This document shows positions 23,212 through 37,300 of a DNA stretch of 64,000 nucleotides, one piece after another. Position 1 is the stretch's first letter. Each line of letters opens with the position of its first letter. Origin of the DNA: Vanilla planifolia (Eukaryota > Streptophyta > Magnoliopsida > Asparagales > Orchidaceae); NCBI GenBank assembly GCA_023846275.1, contig CM043875.1:4275569-4339568 (forward strand). The letters run 5' to 3'. Made by a program: the position numbers and the translations under genes. The notes under the pieces were generated by a model. That model made no database searches and was not told the origin of the DNA. It saw only the letters and a list, made by a program, of their open reading frames with translations.

Positions 23212-26200
23212 CATACATACATACATACATAAAAATATATATGAGATAAAAATTTTCACGTTACACTAGAGTCATGGAAGGTTTGCACACTAGTCATCAT
23301 CCATAATCTTAGAAACAAGTTCTGCAAATAGCTACGACATTAAGGAATATACAAAAAGACATTTTAAAAACTATCACAAAATTCCTATACCCTAGCTTAT
23401 GATTATTATTGTTTTAGGGGGATTCAAATTGTTCCACTTTAGCTCTTATTTGAACAAGGATCCACACTGAACCTCAAATCGATCTTTGCTAAATATTTTT
23501 TCAAAGAAAAAGATAGTAAGTAATCGAAAATGGACCATACAAAACTAGATTGATCAATATTGAGTTTTAATCATCTTAACCTATGAAAGGGTCAAGCCCT
23601 TAGAAATCTTTTGTAATAAGGTCACATGTACTATAAGGTTCAAATTAAGGCTTAATGGAGGTATTTTAGGACCAAAGGAGCTTATTAAGTCATATGAGAA
23701 CTTAATAGAGATTTGCATAATTTGGTAGAATGAAACACATTTGAAATTGTTGAATGCTTTTTGGGCAACAATTAATACAATCCACAACTCAAAGAGTTAA
23801 TGAAACTTTTATGGTTTTTGTCCAAGGGTTATTTTTGAGATTTTCATGGAACAATTGGGAGGCTATTAGATGTGTTTAACAACATTGTGTAATACTTATA
23901 TTAATTTCAAAAACTTAAGAACAATTTTGTCAATTTTGGTATCTGATGATCATTTTGATTATTTTGACCTTTAAGAGCATTTTGTTAGATTTGAAGTTTA
24001 GAAAAAAGTCTCCAACAACTTTAATTGCCTCTTGGAATAATTCTAGAGCATTAGGAATAATTTGAACATTTTTGACACTTGAAAGTATAATTAGTCTTTG
24101 GAATTAGAGAGCAATATGATAATTAAGAAAAGGATTAAAAACCCAAAACTTTGTAAACAGCCTTTAGTAAACTTAAGGTAAATGCTAAAGTGTGGATCAC
24201 TAATTTGACATGATTTATTAAAGGATAATTTAGATTTCTTTCCTTCTCAATCACAGTTTAGTAACTTCAAAGAATTTGAAATTCTCAATATATGCATGCA
24301 AACTTCACTTAGCCTCTAGCACAAAACCAAGACCATGTGGTGAGAGAGATAGTATGACCCTCTCAATCTCATGTCTACGGATATTTTTGTCATTTTTTAC
24401 CCTTATGTATGATTTGGAAATTTTGAATATGCAAAACTTGAGCAACAAAGTGTCCAACAAAATCAAGTCCCTTCTATTTATTTTTTATTTTTTACATTTT
24501 TCCTTCTTTTTGCTTTTTATCTAATTTTTCAGCTCTAGAATTTGAAAGAATTTAGATAGCATTTTCACAATACTTTTAATTTTGTTATCTCAAAAAATAG
24601 AAGTTCTTCAATATTTAAGATAATTGAAAATAACCTTATTTAACATATCATTGTCTTGCCCAAAAGGTTTGAATAATTTTTCAACAGAAAATTTGAACTC
24701 ATTTTTATTGATTCAAATAGAAAAATATACTTAATGATCATCCATGAGAGAACTTGTTTCGAGACCTCACAGCAACTTTACTTCAAAGTTAAGTGAAACA
24801 GAAATTAAAATGCAAACGACAAAAAAATAAGAAGAATAAATAAAAGGGAAAGTTTTCATATCAAGAAACAAGAATTCCTTGTTTCACCCCTCTTTTTCAC
24901 TTTATAGAGACTTTGGTATAATATCTTATTACAATAATCATTTTTTATAGTAATAAAACTTATTTAGTTATTCTCCATGAGTTGCACGCATTGGGATTTT
25001 GGCCTTTGCGAAACTTGTGCACATACAAGGGTGCAAATCAACATGTGCTAGCCTTACTACATGCTCGTGAATTCAACATTTGAAGATGCGATGCGCACCT
25101 GAATTGCAGGTGGTGGTAGGTGTCACGTGCGTGCATAAAGCATGTCTAGTGGTAGGTGTCACTTATCATAGTGCATGATATACATGCAGTGGTAGGTAAC
25201 ACCTATCGCAACATGTGTTGTGCATGCCTTGGCGTCTCTAGCAAGCACTTGGCATATCATGTGTTTTGCATTCCACATTACGATTTATTGTAAACACTGC
25301 ATTGTCTGTGCATTGTAAAACACTGTTGCGTGAGCGCTATAACATTGCATAATCACTTTTTGTTAAATAACCTCTTTGTAGTCTTCAACAAATATGAATT
25401 TTTTAATAATTGAATGAGTCTATAATAGATCTCCTGATCATAAACCTCTTCTTTTTGAGATTAGAGTCTCATCAAATCTTTTTTTTAAAATAAATCAATT
25501 ATTTATGGGTTCTTTTGACAATGTAAGCTTATCTTCTATTATTTTTTAGAGTAGTATTGAGAAGCAAAGATTTTCACTAGTCCCATCAATTGATTGTTTT
25601 GATTTGGTTGCTGACAACGCATAACTTCAATAAATATTCACTAACCTCTTTACCTAGTACCGATTATGTCTTTTGTCAATACCCTTTTGACTCATTTTAA
25701 AAGAAAGTTTTGCCCATCCTTAGTTAATCGCTACTGTTATACTCATTAATAATATAACAAACATTTAGATGTATCATTTAGTTTATAATTTCATCAATAT
25801 ATTCTTTGGTGATAACAAATTTCACATTGCTTTATTTTTTGACACTTACCTTGAAATCTTTATAAATCTATCCCAAGGAATTAGGTCATGAAAGTAGTGT
25901 AATTTTTAGGCTACTCTTCACAAAACTCTCTAATATTATATTTTTCTTAATTTTAGTGTCAACAATAAAATTGATAAGTCATTTCTTCACCTGAATAAGG
26001 ATGTTGAAGAGTTTTTTTTATTGTACTTCATGAGATATCCCTTTTGGATTTGTTATAAGAGATAGGCTCTCATCAAATAGGATTTCAAATATACTTTTAG
26101 TCTTAGTTACAACAAATATTTTTCTTTTATGCCTTGAACTTTCATGGAAATAATTTAGTGTGTAAGTTCCACAAATTTTATTGTACATGTCATATCTTTT

Positions 26201-29200
26201 TGCAGCATTCATAATACTTTTGATTTCTACTAGTAGAAGAAATGCTAGTAGTTGTTATTATAACATGTGTCGAAGAATACTTTTTTTGTTGTCTCCAGTT
26301 TGTGTAGTTGTACTCGGATTTCTTGACATTTGGTTATTTGTCTATCCCACTATTTTGATTCATTTTTGTGATAGTTATTATTGTAAATATGCTGATTTGT
26401 CTCATAGATTAAATAAGGAGCAGAGTTAATTCGATGACAATAGGATTGTATAGACTTGTGATAGATTTCAATAATGTTCGCTTCTCATCAATGAAAATCC
26501 AAAAACCATGGCTAATCATTACAATTCAGTAATATATTTCTGCACCGTATGCCGTTATTGATGTTATGAGTTGTGTCATTTCCTCCACCTTTTTGTCTCA
26601 TATTTTATGAGACAAACCTCTTCTTTAATTAATTTCTTAAATTAACTCATGACACTTATATAATTATATTAGTTCTTACATGAGCTTTCTACCAAACTAA
26701 TGTATAACTCATCTTTAATAAAGCATATATTATCTAATTAGTTAATGAATAATTATATGAAGAAAATTACAAGTCTAATTGTTCCAGTCTAGTATTTAAT
26801 TTCTCTACACCAAATATACCATCATCAATAGGCTAATCGAGTTTAGTATCTACCATAAATAGATACTAGCAATTCTTGCGTATTTAAGGGGCAAGATTGA
26901 TATGTCATCTTCATCTCTAATTACCCTTAGATTATTACTACTTAAGCTAGAGTTTCTTCGGCTAAAAATATTTTATTTGGTGAATTGTCTTTCGAATTTG
27001 TTGTTAAAAGGGATTGAGATTTTAATATCATCTTTTTATTGTTCACATTTGTTTGGTTAATAAAGCTACTTATGCTTCTAGATTTGATGATGGAATAATC
27101 AATGTAATCATTCTGACTAAGACCTACTCAATTACCTGTTTCATTTTCTTGTTTTACTCTTCAATTCCTTTCTTTTTAGTCTCTACCATTAGCATCGAAA
27201 CAAGTGATATGATACCAAAATATGATCTGTCCACGAGAGAACTAGTTCCAAGGCCTCGCACTGACCTTACTTTATAGTTATGTATAATAGAAATTAAATC
27301 ATAAATAACAAAAAAATAAAAATTTAGATTGAAAGAGTGAGTTTTTATGCCAAGAAATGGGAATATTTTGTTTCAGCCCTCGTCTTCTCTTTTATAGAGA
27401 CGTAGATACAATATTTTATTATATCAATCACTTTAGTAGTAAAATTGATTTTCTTTATTCTTCATGTGTTCCATACATTGAAACTCCAATTTTGCCTAAG
27501 GGTTTGCATCTGTGCCCACTAAACTTGCTGCATGTGCACAGAATATGTGTCTTGTTGTAGAATGTGTGTGCATAATTCACATGCAGCAGTAGGTACAACA
27601 ATAGGTGGCACCTACTGCATTACGTTTTGCACATGCGGTGGTAAGTGGCACCTACCACAACACATGTTACAGCAGGCGCTAAACATCCAACACATTGCTG
27701 CACACACCTTGGCATCTTGCACGCTACTAAGTGCATGCACATCCTATACTCTTTTGTGAGCACCATGCATCCTATGTTGTCGTCCACATGCCATTATGCA
27801 TGCACTATGTTGTTCCACAATTTCCGCATGCCTTGTGCGGGTTGCATGATCGTTTGCACTATTGTGCATGTGCTGTGGCATAGCATGTGCAACGTTCTAC
27901 AATCTTTTGCCAAATAGCCTCACTTGAGTTTTTCTCAAAGATAGATTTCTTAATAACTAAATAAACCTATAATAGATTCCCTAATCACTCAATGAAAAAC
28001 CCCAAAAAACTTCAAAAAGAAGTATTTATATAGATTATTAAGAAATTCATTTAGTTCAAACCACTTGGCCCAACCTACGTGCAATTGTCAACATTTGCAT
28101 GACAATTGGAATGCATTTTGAAAGGTGGCAAATAAGCAATTGTCCTCCTTTTGATTAATTAACTAAAATAAATTATTTTCTTGGAATCCTTGTTGACATT
28201 TTACCAAGTGGAGAACACATGAAGCTTATTAAAAATTGAGCAAGGCTTCACCAATGTTATGCAAAGATGGATTTCTTGGATTGGCTCATTATGTCATAAA
28301 TGAATCAAATTAAAACAAGCTAGATTCAAGTGCAATTTGGCTAGGGTTGCCAAGGTGTGGCTAGGGTTCACAGAGTGCCATTGCTATAGCATGATTGAAA
28401 TGATTTTGGCCACAATCAACTGATTTGGGTCCATCTTAATAAAAAATTGACCACAACACACCTTTTTTTATCATTGAAAGGAGTAAATCCTTATTATCTT
28501 TAGTAGTAAGACTCAAATAATTTATCACGGATGAAAGATAGTCATTGCATTCATAGTGGTCAACAATAAAAAATGGAGAGAGGAAAGGATCGTGTATTAC
28601 ATAACTCATGCCAACGAGCATAACATTCACTACTCTCATAATCATTAAGTTTCTCAAGGAGATTGATCTACAATAAAAAAAAAACAATGAAGATCATTGA
28701 CAAGCAAGAGCTTTTTGCCAACTACAATCATTTAGCAAAAGTTAAAATCATATCTTTTGTACAATCCCAATAATAAAATACAGGCAAGAATTGTCATACT
28801 TATATTTTCTTAGAAGACAATTAATTATTTGTGCATAGGGGTTAGAATCCTTATCGAAGATCGAAGATTACTCAAAGTTCAAATCAGACTTTAGCTCAAA
28901 TTGAGCTAAAACATGGTAATTGAGCTAAACCATGAGCCAATAAAATTGGCTCAAACCATATTGTGAGTTGATTTTAAACCACAATTAGATTGACTTGGTA
29001 TTGCTTAAAATCAAATTATTTATACATAAATACATGCATGCATAAATGCATACACACACACACACACATGCACATGCCTATATTCTACACATAAATGAAT
29101 GGATTTATGAAAGCACAATCTTATATATTATTAAATTTGATATGATCAAATTTATAAACTTATTTTTTATTAATAATTTGATTACAAAATCAAGAATTAA

Positions 29201-30301
29201 TTCAAAATTGAATCATTTTTTGCTTGAATTGAGCTTAAACCAATAACCAATAAGCCCGATCAAGGTCGAATTGAACCCTTCCTATGACAAGTTTTGATCA
29301 ATTTGAAGTTAAATTAAATATCTTTGAGCCAATCTTAAAGCATAGTCAATTGAGATTGAATCATTAGTAACCCACTTTTGCTCCAATGAGACACTACACT
29401 AGCCCTACTGTCTGCACTAAGAGACCAGTTAATGAAATAATATGACAATGGATATAACTGCAAGACCTGCAAATGTTTAAGGAATGATTTTTGAGTAAAT
29501 CATGCCACCATTTTGACAAAAATTCAAATCCTTATGACAGAAAGAGGCAACTATTCTATGACAAAAACTTCAAATAGTTTATCTGTTTTCTTACCCAGTT
29601 ACCATTGTCAAGCTATAGACACTAGTCAACAGAAGCAGTTACCGAACACTTCCGTCGAAGTTTTCTTTATCGATTGACTATATATTTTTTTTATTATTTT
29701 TAGCCCCTCACCACACAAATCCTAAACGTATTCAAAGGAAAAACTATGGCATGGATTCTTAAATCATACCACCCTTCACTTCTAATCGTCTGTACGGAAC
29801 ATAAATAAATATAAAATGTCTGAATCTGCGAAAAGAATGAGAAAGTCCGGCCCTGTAAAGCTTACATGATATCGGAAATCATGCCTGCAAAAGTGCCAAG
29901 AGGAAGCGAAAACGCTGTTCCAGCCGACCAGGCAGCAACCATCTCCTCCCGATTCGTGCCAAAGTACACAAAATTATACCCGCCAGATAACGATCCAAGC
30001 CCTTGCATTACTGCAATTTGGCGATTATTCACCAGAGGCTTCATTTGAATTGTAAACAAGGAAAACTGGGCAAACGGAAATCAGGTGGCCTACCCGTCGC
30101 TAAAGAGTACAGGAGTAAGAAGCTTCTTCGGAAGCTGAGGAAAGGCATGATCGGTCCATTGTCAAAAAGCGAGGACGATTTACTCGTGCTCCGGTCGGCG
30201 CCGTCGGGGAGGAGAAAAACGGACAAAAAGCAACAGAGAAGGAGGAAGCCATAGGAGAGGGGGCTCAGCGTCCATTCTTCACTCTCGATCACGACCCCCA
30301 T
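19952..30301 (-). CDS. MFS transporter, MFSD5/MOT2-type (molybdate-anion transporter family)
   Basis: Nine exons on the minus strand: 30301-30094, 30010-29866, 22402-22234, 22149-21894, 21224-21136, 20742-20554, 20447-20362, 20281-20197, 20086-19952. All introns are GT..AG and the phases close to 1362 bases, 453 aa plus TAG, the usual length. The start MGVVIESEEW matches known plant homologues. Further family blocks are FESWMVNEHEK (residues 164-174), GWTQASVQFS (exon 5), ADGREV..PCFLGSRMLGS (290-312), YVPNELRGG (382-390) and a C-terminus ending SWHEL. About twelve membrane helices are expected. Algal MOT2 and animal MFSD5 of this family move molybdate; the substrate here is inferred. Intron 2 is 7.5 kb and holds an LTR element and microsatellites. 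The gene looks intact. Confidence 0.93.
23022..23260. repeat. Compound microsatellite with a 20-G run (MFS intron 2)
   Basis: (CA)n, (TG)n, a run of 20 G (23089-23108), more (TG)n, then a roughly 80-base unit ending in atgagataaaaattttcacg that occurs twice (to about 23181 and 23260) with (TG)n(TA)n between. The G run is prone to assembly error and could form a quadruplex. Confidence 0.92.
24735..25440 (-). repeat. 3' LTR of the intronic element
   Basis: Left copy of the LTR pair. On the minus strand it begins TGATCAGGAGATCTATTATAG directly after the purine tract. Confidence 0.75.
27223..27987 (-). repeat. 5' LTR of the intronic element
   Basis: Right copy of the LTR pair. On the minus strand it begins TGATTAGGGAATCTATTATAG and is followed by the primer-like site. 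It contains several imperfect copies of a ggtaggtggcacct motif, also present in the other LTR. Confidence 0.75.
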
Positions 30302-31333
30302 TCAATGGAAACCTACCGTGTACATTCGCGATCCTTGATCAGCTCTCTCCCTCCCTCCCGCCAGCTAGAAGAAGACGCAGCATTCTCCAGGTCGAATCCA
30401 AGTGTCTTCTACAATCACCTTAGTTCGTTAACGCCTCGTTATACCATCTCACCAACCGCCAATCCACCAATTGGCCTAATTGGAGTTAATAATATGGAAT
30501 TAAAGGCTTTTTTTAATATAATTTTTCACATCGTTAACATAACAATACTTGATTGATTATTAAAAATATAGTTAGAATTAAAGTCACAAGAACATAGTAA
30601 AATAAAAGTGAATAACTAATATAAGATTTCTATTTGCATTTTATTATACTCTTGATAAATAAAGATTCAAGAGTATCATGGTTTGATAATTATTTTTCAC
30701 ATAATACCTGAATAATAACAAATCCCAATTCTCATCACCAACCAAATAGTATTTGAAAGATTCATTAACACGAACATTCATCACAGAAAAGAATAACATA
30801 AACATTAACTAAAGACGTTCATTTAGATGCCTACATGTTAAAAGTTCACCAATAAATAAATAATGTGAAATATTTTTTTTTTTTCAAATCATCTCAATGA
30901 AGACAACATCCAACAGATAAAAGCATGCAGTTTACATGGGTATTTTTGCATCATTTTTACCTTCGGATTGGGCACAGGTGATGCAAGCAAGATATGATAA
31001 GCAAAGAAATCGAAAGAAACCATGGGGCAAAGATTCAAACCAAAAAGGACAAAAAAAAAAAAGAAGAAGAAGAAGAAACGTGAAAAAGCACATCAGCGTC
31101 ATGCGATCATCACCCGCAAATGCTTCCCAAGACATCCTGCTATCGCTTGCTTGGGCATCAAAATTTCTCCCCCACCTGCAGATCCAAAAGGAAGCCATGA
31201 GTAAAACAATCAATTGAACTTTCTCTTCCAAATTCCTGCAAACTTTGAAAAATCTAACTGTGCAAGAAAAAAATACAACTAGGAACTATTTGCATACTTC
31301 TTCATTGAGAACTGAATATCCGAATAAAACATA
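30302..31333. other. Intergenic: MFS gene promoter and 3' flank of the coiled-coil gene
   Basis: About 1.03 kb. The part next to 30301 is CT-rich and GC-richer, fitting a 5' leader of the MFS gene. A pyrimidine tract on the minus strand (polyA/GAA on plus, 31040-31077) lies just beyond the stop of the coiled-coil gene. No further gene seen. Confidence 0.6.
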
Positions 31334-34300
31334 CTATCTTCTTGAGATCACCCCGGACCCAGAAGCCCTGCTAAAAAGTAGAAATGAGGGTTATAAATTT
31401 AAGACCTTTATGCATAATAAACTATCAAGGATAAATAGATGCTTTACCTTCCCTGTTGCTTTCCTCCAAAAGCAAGCCTTTCACTGGTCAATTCTTTAAG
31501 GGAACCATTTCCAGTAAGATTATTTATTGTAGATTGACCAGGTGCAACTTCAGATTGCAAACCATGCAATTCGTCAGAATTCTTTGTTGAATTAGAGAGA
31601 GTTACATCAGACAATCCTTGGACAATGTCATAGGAAATGCCATTTGATTGGTTACGAGCTTTTGGAACCTGCGTGTACTTATCAGAGGAATCCCAGTTGT
31701 TATTCAAAGCAGAACCCTCTGAGAACGAAGCACTATTTAAAGGATTGGGATTAACTGAGAGGGCCTTTCTATGGCGATTGCTTTGGGAAACAGGAGTGAC
31801 TGCAACTGAGGGAAACAGGGATGAATAAGGAGCAGATACAGCTGCAGCAGCAACTTTTGCCACAGCTGCGGTTGCTGATATAATTTCTTGTGCTCCTTCA
31901 CGAAGATGAATGTGATCTCCTTCGATTACAAATAACTGAAAGCAAACATCAATCGCAATAACATCAAATAGTAGATAAGAGCACAGAGAATTTAGAAAAA
32001 CACGTCAGATACATACTTCAGTATGTCGAGCAACGAAATCATCAAGCTTGCCATAGTGCTTCTTATAATCATTCCAATGAAAGGGTACAAGCATCTTTGC
32101 TAGCCTATTCGTTAACTGAAACAGGCACAGTGATATGTAAAATGAATGAAATTAGAACAACAATAGTCCAACAAGTTCTAAAATACTAATCATACTCACA
32201 GTTGTGCTAATCCGAATTCGACCAGCAGATCCAGCAGGAATAGCACGAACAATACAAGCCAAAAGTGCTCCTTCATCTAGTAGTACAGGACTCGCTCTCT
32301 TATTGGTGAGCTTTGGATTTGATGTTCCATTATATGCAAGTTTAGTCTCAGTGGTTTCTTTTACACTATTTGTATGGGTTCCTTGGCTCGGAACAGCACT
32401 TGTAGCCGTATTGGACATGGCCCAAGTTTGATTTGAGTTAAGACCTTTCTCTTGTGGCACATTTATTGCTGAATCTGTGGACTGATTGGCATACAAATTA
32501 TATATTATGTGCTCAAGGAATATGGGTTGTAATTAAATTTTTAAAAAGAAAAAGTAAAGAAATAAAAAATAATGAATTGAACCATATAGTTATAGGCAAA
32601 CAATGAAAATTATGGTGAAAGAAAACCTTGTGATCATTCTTCTGCTCGGAGAGCTCAAGCAGTTCAGTATCATGGTAAGAAATAGAATTTGTTGAACCCT
32701 GTGTTTCTCGGGGCACTTGATAAGCTTTACCATTGGATTCAACAACCTGAAGGCTTGAAATCTTAAAACACGTGAAAAGCTATGTGGTAGAAATAAGGAT
32801 GACATGCACAAAAAGAAATACTATTAACCAGATGTTCGTTCACCCCAAAACCCGCTGTTGGAGACATCTGTTGGTTGAGGTGAGAGCCAAGTTTTTCTTG
32901 GTGATGTACTCTCCCATCAGCAGAGACTTCATGGTTATACTGAGGCCTTGATCTGATTTGGTCCAGCTCTGAATTTGATGTGTGGTAGTTGTCTGGATTT
33001 GGATTTGGAGAAATTACAGGTACCTCCTGTTAAAGAAAATATGATAGTAACAGCTGTTCCATCACAGAATTCAATAAGATATAGAGCTAAGTATAATGAA
33101 CATAAGATATGAAATTACAATCACCTGTTGCTGCTGCAAATGCTGAGCTGGGCCTGCAGACACAGTTAGAGCATTGCCTACTTGAGTGGATGATGCAGAT
33201 TGCGGAAGACCTTGTGGATACATAACAAAAGGATGCAAAGCGGACATCTGGCCAGTAGGAAGGAAGGCACCCATCCCAAGCACAGAAGAAACAGCAGGAA
33301 TACGCTCACTCTGGAGTAAGATGTGTTCAATCTGGGTTAAAACAAATTCACAAGGCTCAAGGTTTAACTTGAAAAGTTCATCAAGTTGCTAATTCATAAC
33401 CATGATAATAGATCATTCTTACTAAAAAGCAAAAGAAAGAAAAAACATTAAACATACCCAGCTTGTAAAAGACTTAAAAATTTGTGTTAATCAACATTTA
33501 TTTTCTCCACTTATGAGGAAAAACTACGTAATGTCTAAGTAACCCAACAGTTAAAAGAAAATTTGGAAAAGGAAGAACTGCAGAGTATTGGAAATTAATT
33601 CATTAATATGACACTTTGAAGAAGTTTATTTTGAACGCCACAAGGAACAGGGACAAAATTGGGAAAGAATAAATTAAACCTTTTGGGGTAACCAGCTGCA
33701 GCAGGAAATGAAACAAAAGCATTAGACTTGTTATTCAACATTCGTGCCAACTTAAAACCAACAGTAATTGCAAGGGAGCCCAGAAACATGATGCCACTTA
33801 GAAAACATACCATCCATATGTCAAATAAAAGACCATACCAGGGGTTTAACATATAAAATTTGGTCCCTGATGCAAGGAAATTTCTCTTTAATTCTAAGAA
33901 ATGTTACAATTTTAAATATTGAAAATTTTCAAATTAAATAATAGTTCACCTTAATGCAAAACCAACTCTTCATGCTTGTGCCATTCCAGTTTATCATTAT
34001 GATCCTCACAAAAATCTTAACATTTTTTCTGTTCAGTTTTCTTGCACTAATATATAATGTAGCAATCTGCAATTGGTGATATCTCTATTTGCTCTTCTAT
34101 TTCACCCTCAACAAGGTTCCCCTAAATGTAAGGAAATTCCTCAATATTTGCCTGATAAAGTTCAATTGAACACAAAAACATTTTCTGTTAGATGTGAATT
34201 TTTTCAACAACCAATGAGTATTCACTCCACATTGATACAAGTTCATGCTTCCAACAAAAAAGGCAGACTAAGAAAGACATAACAAGAGATTGCTACAAAA

Positions 34301-37300
34301 GGCCTGCGATCTTTGGAGCTTAACAGTAAATTATTGCTTGATTATGCACCATTTCAATAGGATTCTGGCAAACCATAGTCAATGGATACAAGGTTTGTTG
34401 TTATCATTGTTATAATCCAAGGAGGAATGCAAAATTCCCAAGCAAACAAGGTTTTTGGAATAGCCACAACGAAGAAGAAAGCTGCCACATTTTAAAAATT
34501 TTTCGAGGTCACTACAAATTTTAGAGCATCTCATTGACACAAGTTGCATGACAAAAACGAGCATTTTAACTTAATATCAAAATATAGATTCAAACCTAAT
34601 GACTTCGTAAGTGTTGACAAATGAAAATTAAGACATAAAGATAAAAATTAAACATAAATAAAATCCAGCTGTTATCCAAACCAATCAAAATGACTTACAG
34701 AAGCAAGCTCACCGATGCAACCGCTATACAATATTAAGCAGTGTCCTTCAACAGAACAGTCATATCAATCCATGCTTGAGGAATATTTAGAAATACTTGT
34801 TCTCAATCAAATAAAATTTAACAGATGTATGATGCAAATAAAGTCATAAGAAAAATCAGAACATGCTAAGCATCCTGTAAATAGGAATACATATAGATTT
34901 TTTATTTAAAAATAAACAAAGCTGCCTCCAATTGTCACCTCAAAATATTAAACACATAAGCCATACTCAGCACAAAAAGATAATATTAATGAGCAAATTA
35001 GTACAAATAAGCAAGCTCAACAGAAAGTTTCCTTACTTCAGCAGGAGAAATAGAAACTGATAATTTCTCATCAGAGCCAAACTCCAAGACACCTTTTGAT
35101 CTAGCACCATCATCAGTATTCACCGAGTTCCCTTTGTTTTGAAGATAGGGCGATGAATTAGTTGGATGTCCAGGAATCAGGGAACCATCTTTGTAAGTTC
35201 CATTCCTTCCCCTTGCCTCTGCTAGCTCCAGACGAAGCTGCTGTATAGTTTGCAAATGATATCGTTCCATCTCTGCAAACTAAACTTCCATACAAAAAGA
35301 AATCTGTCATGTGGCAACCAAAAAAGGTACAAAAAACAAAATGAGATACAAATGCAATCATCTCATGTTAGAATTCAAACAAGAATGTGGCAGAATCTTG
35401 CAGAGTGGCTTAGAATGCATGGGCCCATTTGTTATTCACCCTTATTACATTTTGTTAGAGGTTGATTTCAATACTTGAATCCAGAACTTTCAATTGCCAT
35501 GACAACAACTTCGACCAATGAGTCAAGAAACTCCTTCAACTCACTTAAAAATAACAAATTGCATAAATTTGAGAACTCATGGAGCAACCTGTTGCTGTAA
35601 AGCAATCCAATATTGATTGAACTGTTCAACCCGGTTCCGTAATTCAGCTTGTAAAGACTGATTTGTCGTTGTTTGCAAAGCATCAACCTCCTGAACATGG
35701 GCCATCCAGGCTTGCATTTCTCGTAGCTGCTCATCTTTATGCAGAACTGTTTCTTGAGCAATTCTATGCTGTGAGGAAGGCATTTGTTAGCATATCCATA
35801 TCCCATGCCAACATATAGCCAAGAATATATGATAGTAAGAATTTCAAATACAAGAAGGCATGGTAAAAAAAAGGAGTTAACTCAAAGTAGACTTAATGAA
35901 AAAAGAAATGGCTGCAATAAGTTTTTAACAGCACCAAAAAAATTTCTAGCCCAATTAACATTAAATAACATGAAAGACCTGTGCTTGTAGGGCACCCAAA
36001 GACTTGAAAGGAAATGGAAATACAGAAAACATGCTGATATGACTGGTTGTGGCACAACATCATGAATGATGATAACCATCCAACAAAAATGACAGAACAG
36101 CCAAGGGACAAATATTTTAACATTTGAATTTTAAACTTGACAGTAACTTGAGAGTAATCGTCCTTGTAACATAAATTATGTAGCCACAGTACATGCATTC
36201 CGCTTTGCAAAGTCTATTCAGAAAATATTGGATATGCATTGAGAACCTTATATTCTAGAAAAAATGTGACACACAAGAATATCATTAGAACTCTGCTTTA
36301 TGTGCAACATGACAGCACCTCAGTTTTGGGCAGCTTTTATCATACAAATAACATTAGAACACCAAAGTTGGATAGCAAAATTCAATTCAGTCAATGAACT
36401 GTGGAAAACACACATTATAGGAACTATAAATTTTGTAACCCAACTTGCCACTTCACTAAAAACATTATCCATAATCTTTAAGCTAACTAAAAACAAAACT
36501 TAACAGTAACATCAACAAAATTAAAAAACATTCATCACAACATCATGAGTGATGATAAACATACAACAAAAATGACAGAGAACTTCCTATTCACAAATGT
36601 TTCAACATCTAAATTTTAAACTTGACAGTAACTTGAGGGAAATGCTACTTGTAACATATATTATGCAAACACAGCACATGCATACCGTTTTGCAAATTCT
36701 CTGTTCATAAAATATTGGTAATGAATTAAGAATCTTATATTCTAGTAAAAATGTGATAACAAAAAAGAACGTCATTATAACTCTGCTTTATTGCAAAATG
36801 TGACATTATCTATACAGGACAGCACCTCAGTTTTGGGCAGCTTATATCATACAAATAACATGAGAACAGCAAAGCTGGATGGCAAAATTCAATTTAGTCA
36901 ATGAATTGTGGAAAACACCCGCTATACGAACTCTGAATTTTGTAACCCAACTTGCCAATTCACTGAAACGTTGTCCATGCTCTTTAAGCTAAAAAAAACA
37001 AATCTTAGCAGTAACATCAACAAAATTAAAAAAAGCATTCACCACAAACTTAGAAAGTATCACAGAACTTTGAATAGTAAACAAAATTGTCACTTCACTA
37101 AAAAAACCCCCACCAATGCTCCTTATTAACTAGTATCAACCAAAGTTAACAGAAAAACCCACAAAAATAAATAAAACATCCAGCAAATATGTGGAAATTT
37201 GATGGCTTTCACCATCCAGCCTTCAAATACAAAACACATGCTGCAAAAAACAAGTTTACCATAAAATGACACTGCCACAAGAAAAGGCATAACAAATGGT

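Larger units (their letters stand above)
24735..27987 (-). mobile_element. Short LTR retrotransposon in MFS intron 2, same strand as the gene
   Basis: Direct repeats 24735-25440 (706 bp) and 27223-27987 (765 bp) both run TG..CA and share ordered blocks such as caagaaa, tttatagagac, tggtaggtg and ataatagat. Minus-strand reading gives a primer-like site TGGTATCATATC (27217-27206) just inside the right LTR and a polypurine tract (25456-25443) just before the left LTR. The flanks are cttaa (24730-24734) and ctcaa (27988-27992), a five-base duplication with one difference. The 1.8 kb interior is too short for a full gag-pol, so the element is broken or non-autonomous. The LTRs differ widely, so it is old. 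Superfamily not determined; Ty1/copia is plausible. Confidence 0.78.

Noticed and set aside
22880-23259. Open frames of Thr/His or Val/Cys dipeptides on both strands
   Set aside because: They are translations of the CA/TG microsatellite.
30932-31231. Alternative last exon of the coiled-coil gene, starting RWGRNFDAQ after an AG at about 31170
   Set aside because: It ends in a Phe/Leu run made by a simple repeat and does not resemble homologues. The exon 31367-31334 keeps phase and gives the conserved Arg-Arg terminus.
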